A stretch of DNA of 64,000 nucleotides from Thozetella sp. PMI_491 (GCA_021432635.1 MU270072.1:248001-312000); one strand, 5' to 3'; positions 23,100 through 35,066 are shown, counted from the first letter of the stretch. Notes: generated by a model not told the origin, from the letters alone. Program-made: numbers and translations.

Positions 23100-23796
23100 T
23101 CCTAGTTTATTTTGTAGACAATTAAAGCACATTTGATAAGGTCTAAACCACTAGTTACAAGACGACGAGGCGTGAAACATTTGCACAAGTCTTATTCACA
23201 CTTCGCAGTCGGCCATACTTTAGTTCCTTCGTTCAACTGAACTAACCCTGAAGAGAGGGATCTGACAACAAGAAATCATTGTTTAGCTCTAGTTAGGTGT
23301 AGCAAGATCAGAGGCTTCTTTCGACGTAGGCTCCTCGTTGGCACCGATGCTATCTCGTATAGTAAGCGCCTCCGGAGCACTAGATAGGTAGACCTGAGTT
23401 CAATAAACTCCATAAGGCTGCTGCCGTCGCTGAGGCATCTATTGAAGATGTGGTTTGTCTTTCTGTTAGCCTTCAATCGGCTACCACGAAGTCCGGTGTT
23501 GTCCCAACCGCATGGGCCGACCAAAATTCACTGGTGTTCGACGCTAGCGGCGCAGTTTGTAGAACCTACGCCCAGGGATCCTTCGTTCTCCCAGGGGTTT
23601 GTAGTCCAATCAATGTTCCCCTGTATTGCTTAGTGCTTACCATCCTCAACTCTTTACACTGGGCTCATACGGGAGTAAATAAGGGTCCATCCCCCACAGC
23701 GGCCTTATATATAGTATCCAGGTCAATTTGACGTCGGATTTTCTCCTCCATCCTCAACCATAGTCTCTTCCGATACGGCCAACGGTACTTATCAAC
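23100..23796. other. Intergenic, promoter of DUF7704 gene
   Basis: 697 bp. A TATATATA box at 23706-23713 lies 83 bp upstream of the next ATG. ORFs at 23276-23524 and 23442-23731 are not supported. Confidence 0.45.
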
Positions 23797-24273
23797 ATGG
23801 CGCCGAGTCATATTCCCCTCTTCTACCACCTCATATTCCTGGTGTGGGAGCCTCTCTCCGCTGTCGGAGGCGGTTTGCAGCTTCTCACCAAGCCAGGGGA
23901 TTTCCTCAATACATTCGTTCCCCCAACTGTCGCCACGCCAGACCCGCTGCAAAGGATCATATTCAACGAGCTGGGAGCGGCCTACATCTCCATCGGCGCC
24001 ATACAAGGACTTTTGTTGACCTGCACCAAAGACCTCCGCATCTGGGAACTGCTCAACATCTGCCTTCTCGTGTGCTGGGACACCATCTTGTTGTACTCCT
24101 ATTGGTGTTCGCTCAGCGCACAGGGTAGGCTGGACTGGAGGGATTGGCGGCCGGAGGATTGGACCGTGGTGCTCATCACCGTCGTGGTCGGGGCGACCCG
24201 CCTTGCATTCGCGGCGGGAATTGGACTTCGACGGGCAAGGGCACATGTGAAGCCTGCTGCCAAGAAAAATTAA
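23797..24273 (+). CDS. DUF7704-type small fungal integral membrane protein
   Basis: Intronless, 158 residues, four hydrophobic segments (about 8-26, 58-75, 87-105, 122-142). Conserved-looking features of the family are the HLIFLVWEPLSAVGG opening, the ELGAAYISIGAIQGLLL second helix, WELLNICLLVCWDTILLYSY and a basic C-terminus after the last helix. It resembles uncharacterised fungal proteins annotated DUF7704. Function and partner unknown. Confidence 0.75.
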   Translation: MAPSHIPLFYHLIFLVWEPLSAVGGGLQLLTKPGDFLNTFVPPTVATPDPLQRIIFNELGAAYISIGAIQGLLLTCTKDLRIWELLNICLLVCWDTILLYSYWCSLSAQGRLDWRDWRPEDWTVVLITVVVGATRLAFAAGIGLRRARAHVKPAAKKN

Positions 24274-24650
24274 TCTTGTGTGAGCACATGACACCTATAC
24301 AATAGGGGCGAATCTACCAGCTGGAGCGAGGAACATGATGTAGAATTGTGTTGGGGGAGGATGCCGGAACGCCGGATTTGCGGATTATCGCAGGACACCG
24401 GCTTTCTGCAAAAGTCCCCTGCCCGGAACAGCAGGGGGTGCTAAGGCGGCCGCGAGAGGTCTGTAGTGCTTATCGGCTGCCTCGTAATATCTGGGCCCCG
24501 TCGTTGAACCCTTGGCGAATATCTCAGGCCTCAAGCGGAAAATATTTGTTTTTCTTTATTTCCATATTCTTGGCCCTGGTGCGCTAGCAAAGAGGGTTTA
24601 CACTCTGAGAGCGGCTAGTGTTTACTGTACCTTGTTGTATTTTGGTGCTT
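24274..24650. other. Intergenic, convergent 3' ends
   Basis: 377 bp between two convergent genes; nothing notable found. Confidence 0.5.
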
Positions 24651-26174
24651 CTATTTAAATTTTGGATTGATCGTTTGCAACAAAACGCGCTTGTATGTTG
24701 TGAGGCTTGGTGTTCCGCTGTCCTTGATCTCCAGTACCAAGTGCAGGGTCTGTCCCCGCGGCAAGGGCTTCCGAGTTTTGAACTCGAGACAGCATTCGTC
24801 CGGCGGCGGAACGCGGACATCGACAAGGCTATTATCTGATGACAAGCCCTGAATGTCGAGCTTCCCGACGAATTTGTGCGCGCTCCACACGTCGATGCTA
24901 GGCTCCTCGTATTGAAACCAGGTAAAGGATATTCTGTCTCCATCTGGATCATACGAGCGAGATGCATCCAGCTGAACAGATGTTCCGGCCTCCACCTCCA
25001 AGTACAACGGCTCATGTCCGGTATGGTCATTCACTATCGCGATCGGGTGGTGGTTTGCCTTGGAGAAGGCGTCGCTCATCGTCCACTGGATACGCGTGGC
25101 GAAGTCGTTCTGGAATGCATCTCGCCATCTCCAAATCGTGGCCTTGTTCGACTTGTACATCCTGCCGTCCATGCCCTGTACCCTGTCGGCCGTGTCACCG
25201 TGGTGGTTGACAGAATCCGCCGGATCAACCCTGGCATAGCGACCGCCCCAGGACCCGAAGTTGGGATTCTCCCGGGAGCCGAGTCCATTCTGGATCAGGT
25301 ACAAAAACGTCGGCGTATCACCTTCGAAGACGAACATGGGGTCCGGGTATGTTTCTCCTAAGGGCCCGATCTGGATGTTCTGACGGACCCATTCCTTGGA
25401 AATCTTGCTGCCATCGGGACCGCCCTCGTCGAAGCCGTAGTATGTTTCACCTGAGATTCCTACCCAAGTGGAAAGGCCATATTGGTTCCAGGCATGAATC
25501 GATGAAATATAGAAGAGCTCGGGAAACTGTGAGCGAATCCACGAAGCGCTGTCGTCTTGATCCGAGATGGCATACACTCTAAGATATGACCTCAAGAGTG
25601 CCGACTTCTCGGCGCTATGCTCGCTCCTAATTTTATACAAGGCCTGAGCAAGGACGTTGGTGCCTCCCCAGCAGAGAACCCAAAGAGGTCTTTTAAACGT
25701 CTCGGATAACTCTATGCTCTCTTTTAGTAACTGGCCGCCCTCGCTAAGAGGGATGTTGTCCCCGACGGCAGCCATCCCGTAGACCTGTTTCACCAATCCG
25801 TATAATCAGAACGAGAGTTCGGCTCGCCGGAGCCAGGAAAGGGGCAAACAAACAGGAGCCCCGGGCTTGACAAGACGCCTCAGGTTCTCAGCCGGAGGGT
25901 ACGGACAATCGGGATGCGTGTGGAGATTGAGGTTCTCGACAGCCGCCGCGTAGCCATCTAGTATCTTGTGCATGTCCTCAGGATGCGTGCTATCCTTCAG
26001 CCATATTGAGGTAGTAGGGACCAGCCCCTCTGTCTGGAATTGGTTGGCATAGGTGAGATATCGCACTAAAGACTCTGCATCATCAGGCTCGTTGGAAATG
26101 TCCGACAGGATGAAGACCCGCGGCTTGTCCGCGAAGCTCTGAAGCCGTGATCTAGCTACGTCGGAGTCCATCAT
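24651..26174 (-). CDS. Sde182/DUF1593-family nucleoside-hydrolase-like protein
   Basis: Exons 26174-25854 and 25784-24651 encode 484 residues. Residues about 15-330 form the Sde182 (DUF1593) nucleoside-hydrolase-like domain: RVFILSDISNEPDDAESLVR carries the Asp-rich Ca-binding-type motif at its start, then VYGMAAVGDN, RPLWVLCWGGTNVLAQAL, YAISDQDDSASWIR, and TPTFLYLIQNGLGS with FGSWGGRYAR. An Ig-like C-terminal domain begins near QLDASRSYDPDGDRISFTW. The founding member is a cellulose-binding protein of a marine bacterium; fungal members are presumed glycoside- or nucleoside-cleaving. No signal peptide is seen, which argues for an intracellular role. It is divergent from the sugar transporter at 26874, which suggests a transporter-hydrolase pair. 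Confidence 0.85.
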
Positions 26175-26873
26175 AGGCCAAGTGGGTTGTCGTCGTCCAT
26201 CCCGTCGGCCCGGGAGAGGCGCCTCTTTGAGGAAACATTCGACGCTCTGGCCACTCTGCCCCGAGTCATGTACACTCGAGGGGCCGCTTAACTTATGGAG
26301 CCTTGCGGCGCGCCGACTCTGCCGTAGATTATATCTCCACTACTAAACCTCGAATAGGAAAGATCAAGCGCCGGTCGGGCGTCTAAACCTACCCAAAGCA
26401 GGCTCTCGGGCCAGTGACCCGTCCAGCCATCCCAGCTAACTGTAGCACGCGCCTGCAATTGCTCTCGTGGAGAACAAAGCCCCAAATTTCTGAGCAAGTA
26501 GACGGCGCCACACTTGATCATAGATGTATGCGGGCCCCCAAACTTCTCCGCATAGGGCGAAAACACGTCCCGAGTCATGCCAGCCTCGTCCGCCAACCCC
26601 ACAACCCATTCTGGGGTCTCCAGGACAGACGTCGCGATTGCGGATGGATTCAAGGGACTAGTAAGATTTTCTCTCCTTGCGACCCGTAACGACCCGTAAC
26701 GACCCGAGACCGGACGTGAGCTAGGATTTCGGCTTTTCGGAAATCGTAGCCTTGGACGATATATCACTGGGCCTTGTCCCTGTCATCCGCCCTCTCGCTC
26801 TCTCTATTGCATTCTCGTCCAAACAACCACGATTCCGCCTCTTCCCCGTGTGGTAACTTGATTACAGCCAGCA
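26175..26873. other. Bidirectional promoter region, with an unrecognised ORF
   Basis: 700 bp between the Sde182 gene and the sugar transporter. A minus-strand frame at 26288-26767 without an ATG at its start contains protein-like text (ETPEWVVGLADEAGM, FGGPHTSMIKCGAVYLL) and may be a gene remnant; I cannot name it. Three 10-bp tandem repeats lie at 26681-26710. Confidence 0.4.
26681..26710. repeat. Three tandem 10-bp units upstream of the sugar transporter
   Basis: GACCCGTAAC, GACCCGTAAC, GACCCGAGAC in direct tandem, 164 bp upstream of the ATG at 26874. Possible clustered factor-binding site, or simple slippage. Confidence 0.7.
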
Positions 26874-28606
26874 ATGGAGCGGCAAACGTCAGCGTCTCTT
26901 CACGAGGAGGTAGGAGCGGAGGCTGACCGTCTCGCCCACCTTGGCAACCAGGAGGAACACGAGCTGGGCAAATACGAGTCCTTGAAGCGATATCCCAAAG
27001 CGTGCGCATGGGCCTTGTTCGCCGTCTGGTATGTCTTGCTCGTGAGCTTCGAGAACCAGGCATCCGGCAATATCCTGGGCATCCCCACATTCAGGCAGGA
27101 TTTTGGCTATCTGTACAATGGCAAGTGGACGCTCTATGCCAACTGGCAGTCGGCCTTCAGCGGTGCCCCTCTCGCATCGTAAGTCATCTATTGACATTCC
27201 TCGGGGTTGTGGCATCCTGCATCTGCTGACATGGACGGTTTGCAATCAGGGCCATCATCGGATGTTTCGGCGGAGGCGCTCTTGCCGATCTGGTCGGGCG
27301 GAAGCCTGTCCTCATCGGTGCCATGGTCGTGAGCTATGCCGCCATTACAATGGAGTTTGTCGCAGTAACGAATGAGGTTTTCTTCGGAGGCAAATTCCTG
27401 AACGGATTTGCGACTGGTACCATCGCCACCGTTTGCGTCACGTACATCGGGGAGGTTGCGCCGCTCGCTTTCCGTGGCATCTTCACCTGTCTGGTTGGAT
27501 TCTCGTACACTCTCGGTCCTCTGACATCCGCGTTGATCGTCAACTACACCGGCACATCGACGACTAGGTGGGCGTATCGATCCGTCTTCTGCGCCCAGTA
27601 TGGGTTTGCGTTCATCGCTACCCTTTTCATCTTCTTCATGCCCGAGTACGTCCGGACCAGATCGTCTGCATTCCGAACTATGTTTTGGCAACTGTCTAAC
27701 CTCCCGTGTTCTAGATCTCCCTGGTGGCTCATGTCGAAGGACCGCAGTGACGCCGCGGCCAAGAACCTCAACCGACTCGGATATACCGGCGCGGCCGCTC
27801 AAACCCGTCTCGTTGTCATGCAGAAAACCCTTGAAAAATCACAACTCGAAACCGCTGGGGCAACATACCTGGAGTGCTTCCGCAAGAACAATCTCCGTCG
27901 CACCCTGATCAGCATCGCACCTAAATGTATGCAGGCCTTCTCTGGTATCACATTTGCCTCGAGCTACGCCACGTACTACATTCAGCTTGCGGGCTACAGC
28001 ACTGAAGACAGCTTCAAGCTCCAGATTGTGCAGCAGGTCGTCTCGATGATCGGGAGCATGATGTCCTGGTACCTAGTCGATCGTATGGGTCGCCGTGACC
28101 TTACCTTCTACGGCCTTCTCAGCTTAACGGTTATCCTACTCGTGTGTGGCGGCTGCGCTACCGCTTCCAACAACCCCGCGGCCATTCGCGCCACCGTTGC
28201 CTTCATCATTCTCTACTGCTGGATGTATAACGTCTCCATCGGTGCTGTAGCCTTCACAGTTCTCGCCGAGGTCTCCACACCCCGCCTCCGAGCCAAGACT
28301 GTCGGCATCGGTCTGGCCGTGGTGAATGGCCTCAACATGATGTGGAGTTTCGTCTTACCGTTCCTTTTCAACCCCGACAAGGCCAACCTTGGGGCCAAGG
28401 TAGCTTTCATCTTCGGTGGCTGCAGCGTTCTCTGCTTGACCTACCTCTACTTCCAACTCCCCGAAACTGCTGGCCGAACCTTCGAAGAGCTAGACGAGAT
28501 GTTCCAGAAGGGCATTCCTGCGCGCAAGTTCAAGGGATACAAGCCTGAGGCCCAGGCCTTGGGCGAGATCGCGAGAGAGGCCGAGAAGGGCGAGAAGACG
28601 GTGTAA
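26874..28606 (+). CDS. MFS sugar transporter (alpha-glucoside/hexose permease type)
   Basis: Exons 26874-27178, 27250-27645 and 27715-28606 encode 530 residues with 12 predicted helices. Sugar-porter landmarks: ADLVGRKPVLIG after helix 2 (GRK motif), the FMPESPWWLM motif reconstructed across the second intron (PESPRWL equivalent), VDRMGRRDLTFYG in the second half, and LPETAGRTFEELDEMF at the end (PETKG equivalent). The opening (ERYPKACAWALFAVWYVLLVSFE-like) and the length resemble fungal maltose/alpha-glucoside permeases. Plasma-membrane proton symport is expected; the specific sugar is not determinable. It probably works with the divergent Sde182 gene. Confidence 0.92.
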
Positions 28607-28905
28607 ATGGCGAAGGAAATTGGAATTAGGGTGAGACCTAATGGAAAGTCCTAGATTTTACTCGTATGAGTTCGTCTGCCAGTAGTGCTTATTAGAAGCT
28701 AACGCCTAGATACCACTGATACATAGATGGCGTTGGTCTATTGGAACAAAGTCTTAAGAAATTGGTCCGACGCGAATTTCACCTTGCCCAAACACACGAC
28801 GGGACATCAATGAGCAGCGCGAGTAATTTATATACTTGAGATATGTTGCATTCACCTATTTATCTTCCCTTAACCTAGATGGTTTCCGAGTGATTGGATT
28901 CCATA
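28607..28905. other. Short intergenic, convergent
   Basis: 299 bp between the transporter stop and the HET gene stop; nothing notable. Confidence 0.5.
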
Positions 28906-31346
28906 TCAGGGTGCGACGGTGAGGGATGTAGATTTCTTCTTGGACAGACGTCTCTCCCGCTCTTGCGCTTTCGGAGGCTCCGTCGCTCTAGATGTAGAGG
29001 TTCTCGTGCGAGGTGCCAACTGGGGCAAGGAGGGTTTGGAAGTGAGCCCAGATACAGAGCTTCTCGCTCGGGGTGCTAATATGGGCAGAGACGGCCGAGG
29101 AGTTAGTCCCGGTGCAGAGCTTCTAGTCCGCTGTACCAACGGGCGCAGGTATGAGGGTGCAGGTGGACCGTTGCTGGGGCCCTGAGGGAAAGGGGGGAGC
29201 GGCTGCGGCTGCTGCTGCGACCCTTCTACAGGATAGCTTGGGTACGGTGGTGGGGGAGGTGGAGGTCCCAGATTAAGGTATCCAGGTTGTCGGTGTGGGG
29301 GCATGTACGGTGCTAGTAGTCCGGGTGGAGTAGGAGCATATGGAGTTGGTACCATAGTCCTCCGGCCGTTGGAAGTCTGAGCCTGGTGAGGTTGAGGCCC
29401 GGGTTGAGAAATGTGAGTCGCTATAGGAGTTTTCGGCATGGTAGGCGGCATCGACCAGCGCTGAGGCTGAGGGCGAGCTTCGTCGGCAAAGTGTGGCTGG
29501 CCTGCCTGGCTAACGAATGGGTTGTTGACATCTGTAGCGTAATCGTCATCGTCCGAGAAGTCGTCCCATCGCATGGTTAGAGGATAACCCTCCGGGCGGG
29601 GATAAAAGCTTGCTCCAGATGGCATTCCTTGGTCTCTCCTCAACGAAACATCCACTTCAATATTATCCACGTCAAATTCATGCGCAGAGGTGAATGAGAC
29701 TGCAAATTCCTTTGCAATGCTGACAACCCGTCGTGAATCGTTGAACCACTGCGGGCGGGCAGGGGCATCCATAGATGGCTGAGTTATGCAGCATGACAAC
29801 AACCACCGCCCAGAGCCTATATCGCAACGCAAGAAGACGACGATCGAGTACGCGTCCGGGGGTGGAGGTTCAATAATTCTTTGAGGTCTGTTCCTTTTCG
29901 TTGGATCCGGCGGGTCATTCCGATTTGGATTGACATTGGCGCTCTTGGACGGCCCAATTTGCATCGAGGCGAACCGAAGACCGCTGCGCTCCTCCAAAGA
30001 CGAGCAAATTACGTCTCTTTCCTTTGAAGTCCATTCGCCAACAGTCGATGCGGAGCCGAAATACCAAGGTCCGTGGCAGAGGTTCCGCAAAGTAATGGTG
30101 GGAACACTACAGGCGCGGCCCCTGGCGGAGTCTTCTTGAGGGACAACAATCTGGCGCTTGACGAGCTGACGGGGCAGAGGTCGACACAAGAGATTTTCGT
30201 CCCTTGTGTATTTGTTGCCTCCACGACAATACAGGAGGAAACTCGGGAATGTCTTGCTGGTCGGATCGGAGATGGGAAGGTACGCTCGAAGAGTACCCGG
30301 TCCGTCCTGCACGGCCTCAAAGTGTAATGAAACCTCGAGGCCTACATTCGTCATGGACCACGAAGACGAGTCGAAGGATTCTTCCAAGTGGTAGGGTTTC
30401 ATCAAGCTGCAGTCGATGTTGGGGACGTCAAACCAGTCCGGAGAGGCGGCGAGGAGCCCGGTCCACTGTCCTGTGTGGTGCCGGGGTCTGGACCAAGCAA
30501 AGATGGTGTGGTCGGATGAGCTCTTTAATATCTTTCTCTGCAGTCGAATGAATGCCTTGACCTTGCCTTCTCCGTAGTGGGGCGACATATGAACGTCAAA
30601 GATACCGACGAGCGCATATGCCGTATCTTCCTCGCGCGTTGTCTCACGGTGCGCAGCCCACTGCATCTTGGTAGCGATATTGACCTTTTCCAAGCCGACT
30701 TCCCCGGTGAGGACGCTGAGAGGGATGGCCGTCCTCCTCTCTACCCAGCGCAGAAGTTTGTCGTCTCCGACGATGTCATTTAAATTTTCCCATCTTGCGT
30801 CGAAAAAAACTCGTCCCTTGGATGCAATGAGCTCCTGGAGGGTCCAGCCTCGGGTAAACCACTTCGCGTGCATAAACACTTTTCGCGCCTGTGCGTCTCA
30901 ATATCATTATACGATCAGCTCGTCGCGGCGGAGGTGGCTGAATCATCCAGTTCGCGTGGTGGACTTACGGATCTTGGGTTAGGTTCGGCTCGGAAGTCGA
31001 GGTCCTCGAGGTAAATAATGCACATGGATGCCCCCTGATACCACTTGTACATGGAATTGATAGACTCTTCATGCTCTGCGCTGCTAGATTTGTCGATGCA
31101 GCAAGCATCGATCCAGACGTATTGGTACCCATAGCTCTCGGCGATGCGGGCGCTCTGGAGGACTTTGTCGAACCCCTTCAGTTTCTGGGTCGACGGTGAC
31201 AAGCCTCCCGTTACCCCCCGCTTCGATAGATGTCGGTATTCGACCTCACCTGCATCATACCACGTGTGCGATAAAATGGCGTATGGAGGGATAAAATCCC
31301 CTGAGAAGGACCTCAGCGCCAGCGACCGGGTGTCGAGGAGCCGCAT
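28906..31346 (-). CDS. HET-domain (heterokaryon incompatibility) protein with proline-rich repeat tail
   Basis: Exons 31346-30969 and 30888-28906 encode 786 residues; the ATG at 31346 (MRLLDTRSLAL) is chosen because upstream codons of the frame lack ATG. HET-domain blocks in order: YAILSHTWYD, YGYQYVWIDACCIDKSSSAE, MYKWYQGASMCIIYLEDLD, FTRGWTLQELIAS and DTAYALVGIFDVHM with YGEG and AFIRLQ, i.e. residues ~20-255. The middle part is unassigned. The C-terminal ~200 residues are Pro/Gln-rich (a run of prolines in GPPPPPPPYPSYP) and end in three imperfect 20-residue repeats. HET proteins trigger non-self cell death in fungi; many act as signalling effectors of NLR-like receptors, but none is adjacent here. 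Domain call firm, role inferred. Confidence 0.9.
28991..29147 (-). repeat. Coding tandem repeat, 60-bp period, in the HET gene 3' end
   Basis: Units at 28991-29050, 29051-29110 and a partial unit from 29111 encode variants of LAPRARSSVSGLTSKPSLP (20 residues: PRxR-S-S/T-x-S/P-GLT-x-PSLP). The exact 60-bp spacing without frame loss indicates duplication under coding constraint. Confidence 0.75.
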
Positions 31347-32222
31347 GACGACGAAGTCGTGGCCAGAGTGCACACGAGGAGAGATGGTTGCGAATCAGCC
31401 CGAAGGAAAACATGCAGTTACAGCCAGCATTGGTCAGGGCTGAAGTGGGCGAAGTTGCATTTTATATGCCCGCCAGGTCCGCCTCGGAGTTCGCAGTTTG
31501 CAGCGGCCTCGCCAATCAGCCTCGGGCAGGCTACCGGCAGCGGCCTGCAGGCGTTGGCGAACTTCCGAAAAGGCCGCAACGTCGGCGGATATTTGTTCTA
31601 GTAGAAGGTCCGAGACTAAATGCAAATCCGAGCCGCCAATTCAGGAACCAATTGTAGAAAACCTGACCGGTTTTCGCGCTTCCTACATCTGTTCTTGTGT
31701 GTCGCGTGTCGTCTTTCAGGCCCTGGTGGCGCTCCTCGTGAGAGCGACTAGGCATTCTCGGGCCCGCAGCTAAAGTGCGTGCTGCGCAGCACAGCCCCAT
31801 GGGTTGACTAGGGTCCACCTCAGCCGGCCGTGGGGTGCATATGTCAACTAGGTGCCTACTCAAGTGCCTGGTTGATGAGTGTATAATTGCGTTCTATTTC
31901 GATTAGTCTTAATCCTTGTTTACTTTGTAGTATGCTGGATAGTTAACTGACGGCTAACCCTTCCACGATGCCGTAGACCCTCTAATGTGGATTTAGACGC
32001 AACGCCGAGATTGCTTTCTGTCTCCCGAGGTAGGATTATAACCGGAATCACCGAGGCGGATGCTGATATGACCAAATTGTGATGCCTGATTGCTATCTTT
32101 TGGTAAAGAATGCCCTGTAGCTACAACTAGGATTCCGATTATAAACATCGCCGTTCCGGAGGTGGCGATCCTCTTGCCTTTTCTGCATCCATCAATACGC
32201 CCAAGGCTCGGCCTTCCGACCT
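31347..32222. other. Gene-free interval
   Basis: Apart from the HET promoter, only overlapping ORFs on opposite strands (31388-31773, 31434-31863) that look like chance frames. Confidence 0.45.
31460..31466 (-). promoter_or_regulatory. TATA-like box of the HET gene
   Basis: TATAAAA on the minus strand, about 114 bp upstream of the ATG at 31346. Confidence 0.4.
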
Positions 32223-33969
32223 TTAGACCTTCTCCTGCTGCTCGACGGCCGCCTTAGAATTTCCATTGTAGGCCACAGCCTTGTCCGCGTGCACGTCCAG
32301 GCCGAGCTGCTTCATGGCGTTGGTGCCGGCGAGCGCGTCTGGGCCGTCGAAGACTTCGGCCACCTCTTCCAGACTTCGGCCCTTGGTCTCGGGGAAGAAG
32401 AGGAAGATGACGGTGAAGTGAATGCCGATCATGATGCACCACACAATGTAATACTTCCACCCAATCGCTTTCATCGCCACGGGATTCGCAAAGCTGTTGT
32501 AGACGCCCGCGAGGTTTCCGCTCAGCTGGTACATCATGGAGGCCTTGGACCGCAGCGAGTAGGGCACGACTTCCATAATATAAGTGGGTGAGATCTACAT
32601 TTAGAGTCAGTCATTGCTTGCCAAATTGGGTTCGAAATACCTACTGGGCTGACGAAATGGTAGAAAGCGCTGAATAGGAAGATCATGGCCAGCACGCCGG
32701 CCGCGTAGCTGAACTCCTCGAAGTTCTTCTCCTGGTTGATAGCGGACAGAATAGTCCAAATGATGTACGAAAGACCCATTCCGCCCATGCCCATGAGAAA
32801 TAGAGGGCGACGGCCGACCCTGTCTACCAGGGCTGCTGGAAGGACGGCGGTGAGGAACCCCCAGACGGACAGGCAGCCGTTGATGATGAGCTGCGTCTTG
32901 GAATCCTTAATGCCGATCGTCCCGAGCACGACGGACAGGTAGTACGACGTCAGGGCGTTGCCGGACCACTGCAACATGGCGGGGATGTAGGCAGCGATGA
33001 GGAAGCGGCGACGCATGCCGGGACTGGCGAACCACTCCGCCCAGCGCGACTTCCTTTGCATCTTCTCCATCTCCAGGGTGGCTGTGATCTCGGCCATCTC
33101 GAAGCGCACGATGCGCGATGTCGCGTCGCCGTCGCCGTGGTACTTGGCGAGAATGTCAAGAGCCTCCTGCCTGCGGTTTTGGTAGATGAGCCACCGCGGC
33201 GACTCCGGGGCAAACAGGACCAGGCTGGCCTGGACGATGGAAAAGGTGCACTGAAGGAGACTGGGAAGCCGCCAGCTCCACGAGGAATCCGCCATCTGGA
33301 AGGTTCCGTAGGTCGTCCAAGCCGCCATGAGTGAGCCGAGCGGCCACGAGACAAGATAGAACGAGACGAGCTTCGCTCGGTGAGTCGGGTAGGCAACTTC
33401 GGAGAGGAGAGGCGGCGCTGCTACGGCCACAATTCCCAGGCCAAAGCCGACGAGGAACCGCGCCACGACGAACATGCCATAGTTGACCGCCGCTGTCTGA
33501 AGGACAGAGCCCAGAATGATGATCAGCGAGCCCCCAAAGATCGGCCAACGTCGACCAAATCGATCACAGAGCTGAGAAGAGATTAGGATCGAGATGAGAG
33601 TGCCTCCGTTTGGTCCACTGAACTCGCTGTCAGTATTTTCTCACTCTTTCGGGGGGGTATTGAGATGTGTAATGAAGAAGACCCCGCCGAAGGTACTTAC
33701 AATGTCATGGCGCCAAGCTCGACACCCTGAGGCGAGCCGAAATACAACTTCCACTGCGGAAGCGACTGCATGCCGTTCAGCATGCTCGCGTCGAAGCCCG
33801 AGGCCGTCTGGGTGAGCAGGGCGCATAGCAGCAGGAGATTAAGCTTCACGAGCGTCGGGTCTCTCCACCAAGGCTTATCTCGCTTCGGGATGACGTCGCT
33901 GAGCACCAGTCCGGTGAAGTCGTCGTTGAGGCCATCGTCGGCCGGGCGGGTGGTCGTGGTCTCGACCAT
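32223..33969 (-). CDS. MFS sugar transporter (lactose-permease/LAC12-like), cluster transporter
   Basis: Exons 33969-33701, 33617-32645 and 32594-32223 encode 537 residues with 12 predicted helices. Landmarks: GFDASMLNGMQSLPQWKLYF after helix 1, typical of LAC12-type permeases; DRFGRRWPIF; ARFLVGFGLG; FAPESPRWLIY (PESPR); LVDRVGRRPLFLMG; MEVVPYSLRSK; and FPETKGRSLEEVAEVFDG (PETKG). No gap in the core. In fungi this subgroup carries disaccharides and acidic or oligomeric sugars (e.g. lactose, cellobiose). It is first in a group with a Zn2Cys6 activator and two uronide-type enzymes, which argues for uptake of a uronic-acid-containing oligosaccharide. Its upstream region contains the CGATGCCCG motif shared by the cluster. 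Confidence 0.93.
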
Positions 33970-35066
33970 TGTCTCACCTCACTTGCGCTGCGAAGGCGCG
34001 TGGAACACAGAGGATCAGGGCTCGGATGATTGGAGAAGAAGAAGAGCTGGCGTTCAAGCCGGACCACTTGGCAGGGAAAATGCAACTTGCAGCTCGCTCA
34101 TTATATATATACGGTCGCATCTATAGGCAAGGAGGTGTGGGTGTCGAGCCCGGAACACGCGAGCGCTGTGCGCCAATCTCCACCCCCAGAAAACTTGGGG
34201 AGGGATTGCCCTGTGAGTGCGGGGAGGAGCCCAACTTTCCCCGCTGCAACCTCCCCGGGGGGCGGTTAAGGTAGCTGTCCAACCAGGCGCAACCCAGCGC
34301 GGCGGGGCCCATACGAAATGGGTCTCGCGCAGGGTTTAGGCCCGCTAATAACCTGGCGGCCCGGGCATCGCGAGAATGCCCGCCCGATGCGCCTTCCAGG
34401 GCCGCACCCCGCGCCCTCAAGGTCCACGAATCGCCCATCCCTGTCGGGCCTGGATTTTCCCGACCGGCCGGTGGAAGCATATGACAGCGCGCACCACCGT
34501 CGTAAGATGCGAATCGAGCGCCGCTCGCCGAAATGATGGTTGCGGAGCTGGCCAGAAGCTGATCCCGAGGCTGGGGTCGCGCCAGCTTTGGCTTCGCTCC
34601 ACGTCGCCGTGTCGGGCGACGTACCCGAGAAGCGTCACATGCGAACCTACCTACAAAGTCGGTGGTAGCAGCAATGGCTCTGGCCGAGATGATTGACAGT
34701 TGTGCCGTCTCAATTTGCAGCGCAATTTATTTTGCGTGAGAGAGGTACCATTATAGCCCGAGCAGCGATAAGACGCGAGACGGGGCAAAATACGACTGGA
34801 AAATAGAGCTGACAGCAAAAGCCGTCCCAGCTCTGCGCGAGATTACTACTAATTAGGATACGCAGACCTAGGTACGGTTTATGTACAGTATATTTTACTA
34901 GGTACGAAATAGTCGAGCTCAGAAAAGCCACTATTTGTTCTGCTAAAGGACAATGCATGTCGGTGAGCCCACGGTCCGAGGCGGGCCGAAACCCTGGTAA
35001 ACCCAGCCTGTGCTCACAGCATCCACATCCACGCGGCGACCCAGCGTGTCGGGCCAATCCTATCCT
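33970..35066. other. Upstream region of cluster transporter
   Basis: 1.1 kb. Contains a TATATATATA run at about 34102-34111 (roughly 135 bp from the ATG), GC-rich blocks with several CreA-like CYCCRS/SYGGRG hexamers (for example around 34180 and 34250) and the shared motif at 34362-34390. ORFs here are not convincing. Confidence 0.5.
34362..34390. promoter_or_regulatory. Candidate cluster operator, paired copy upstream of the transporter
   Basis: CGGGCATCG (34362-34370; CGATGCCCG on the minus strand) is followed 10 bp later by CGCCCGATGC (34381-34390), giving an inverted GCATCG...CGATGC arrangement about 395-420 bp upstream of the ATG at 33969. The same strings occur upstream of the regulator/DUF2264 pair and of GH88. 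Confidence 0.45.

Noticed and set aside
28919-29185. Plus-strand ORF over the HET gene repeats
   Set aside because: Antisense shadow created by the 60-bp coding repeats.
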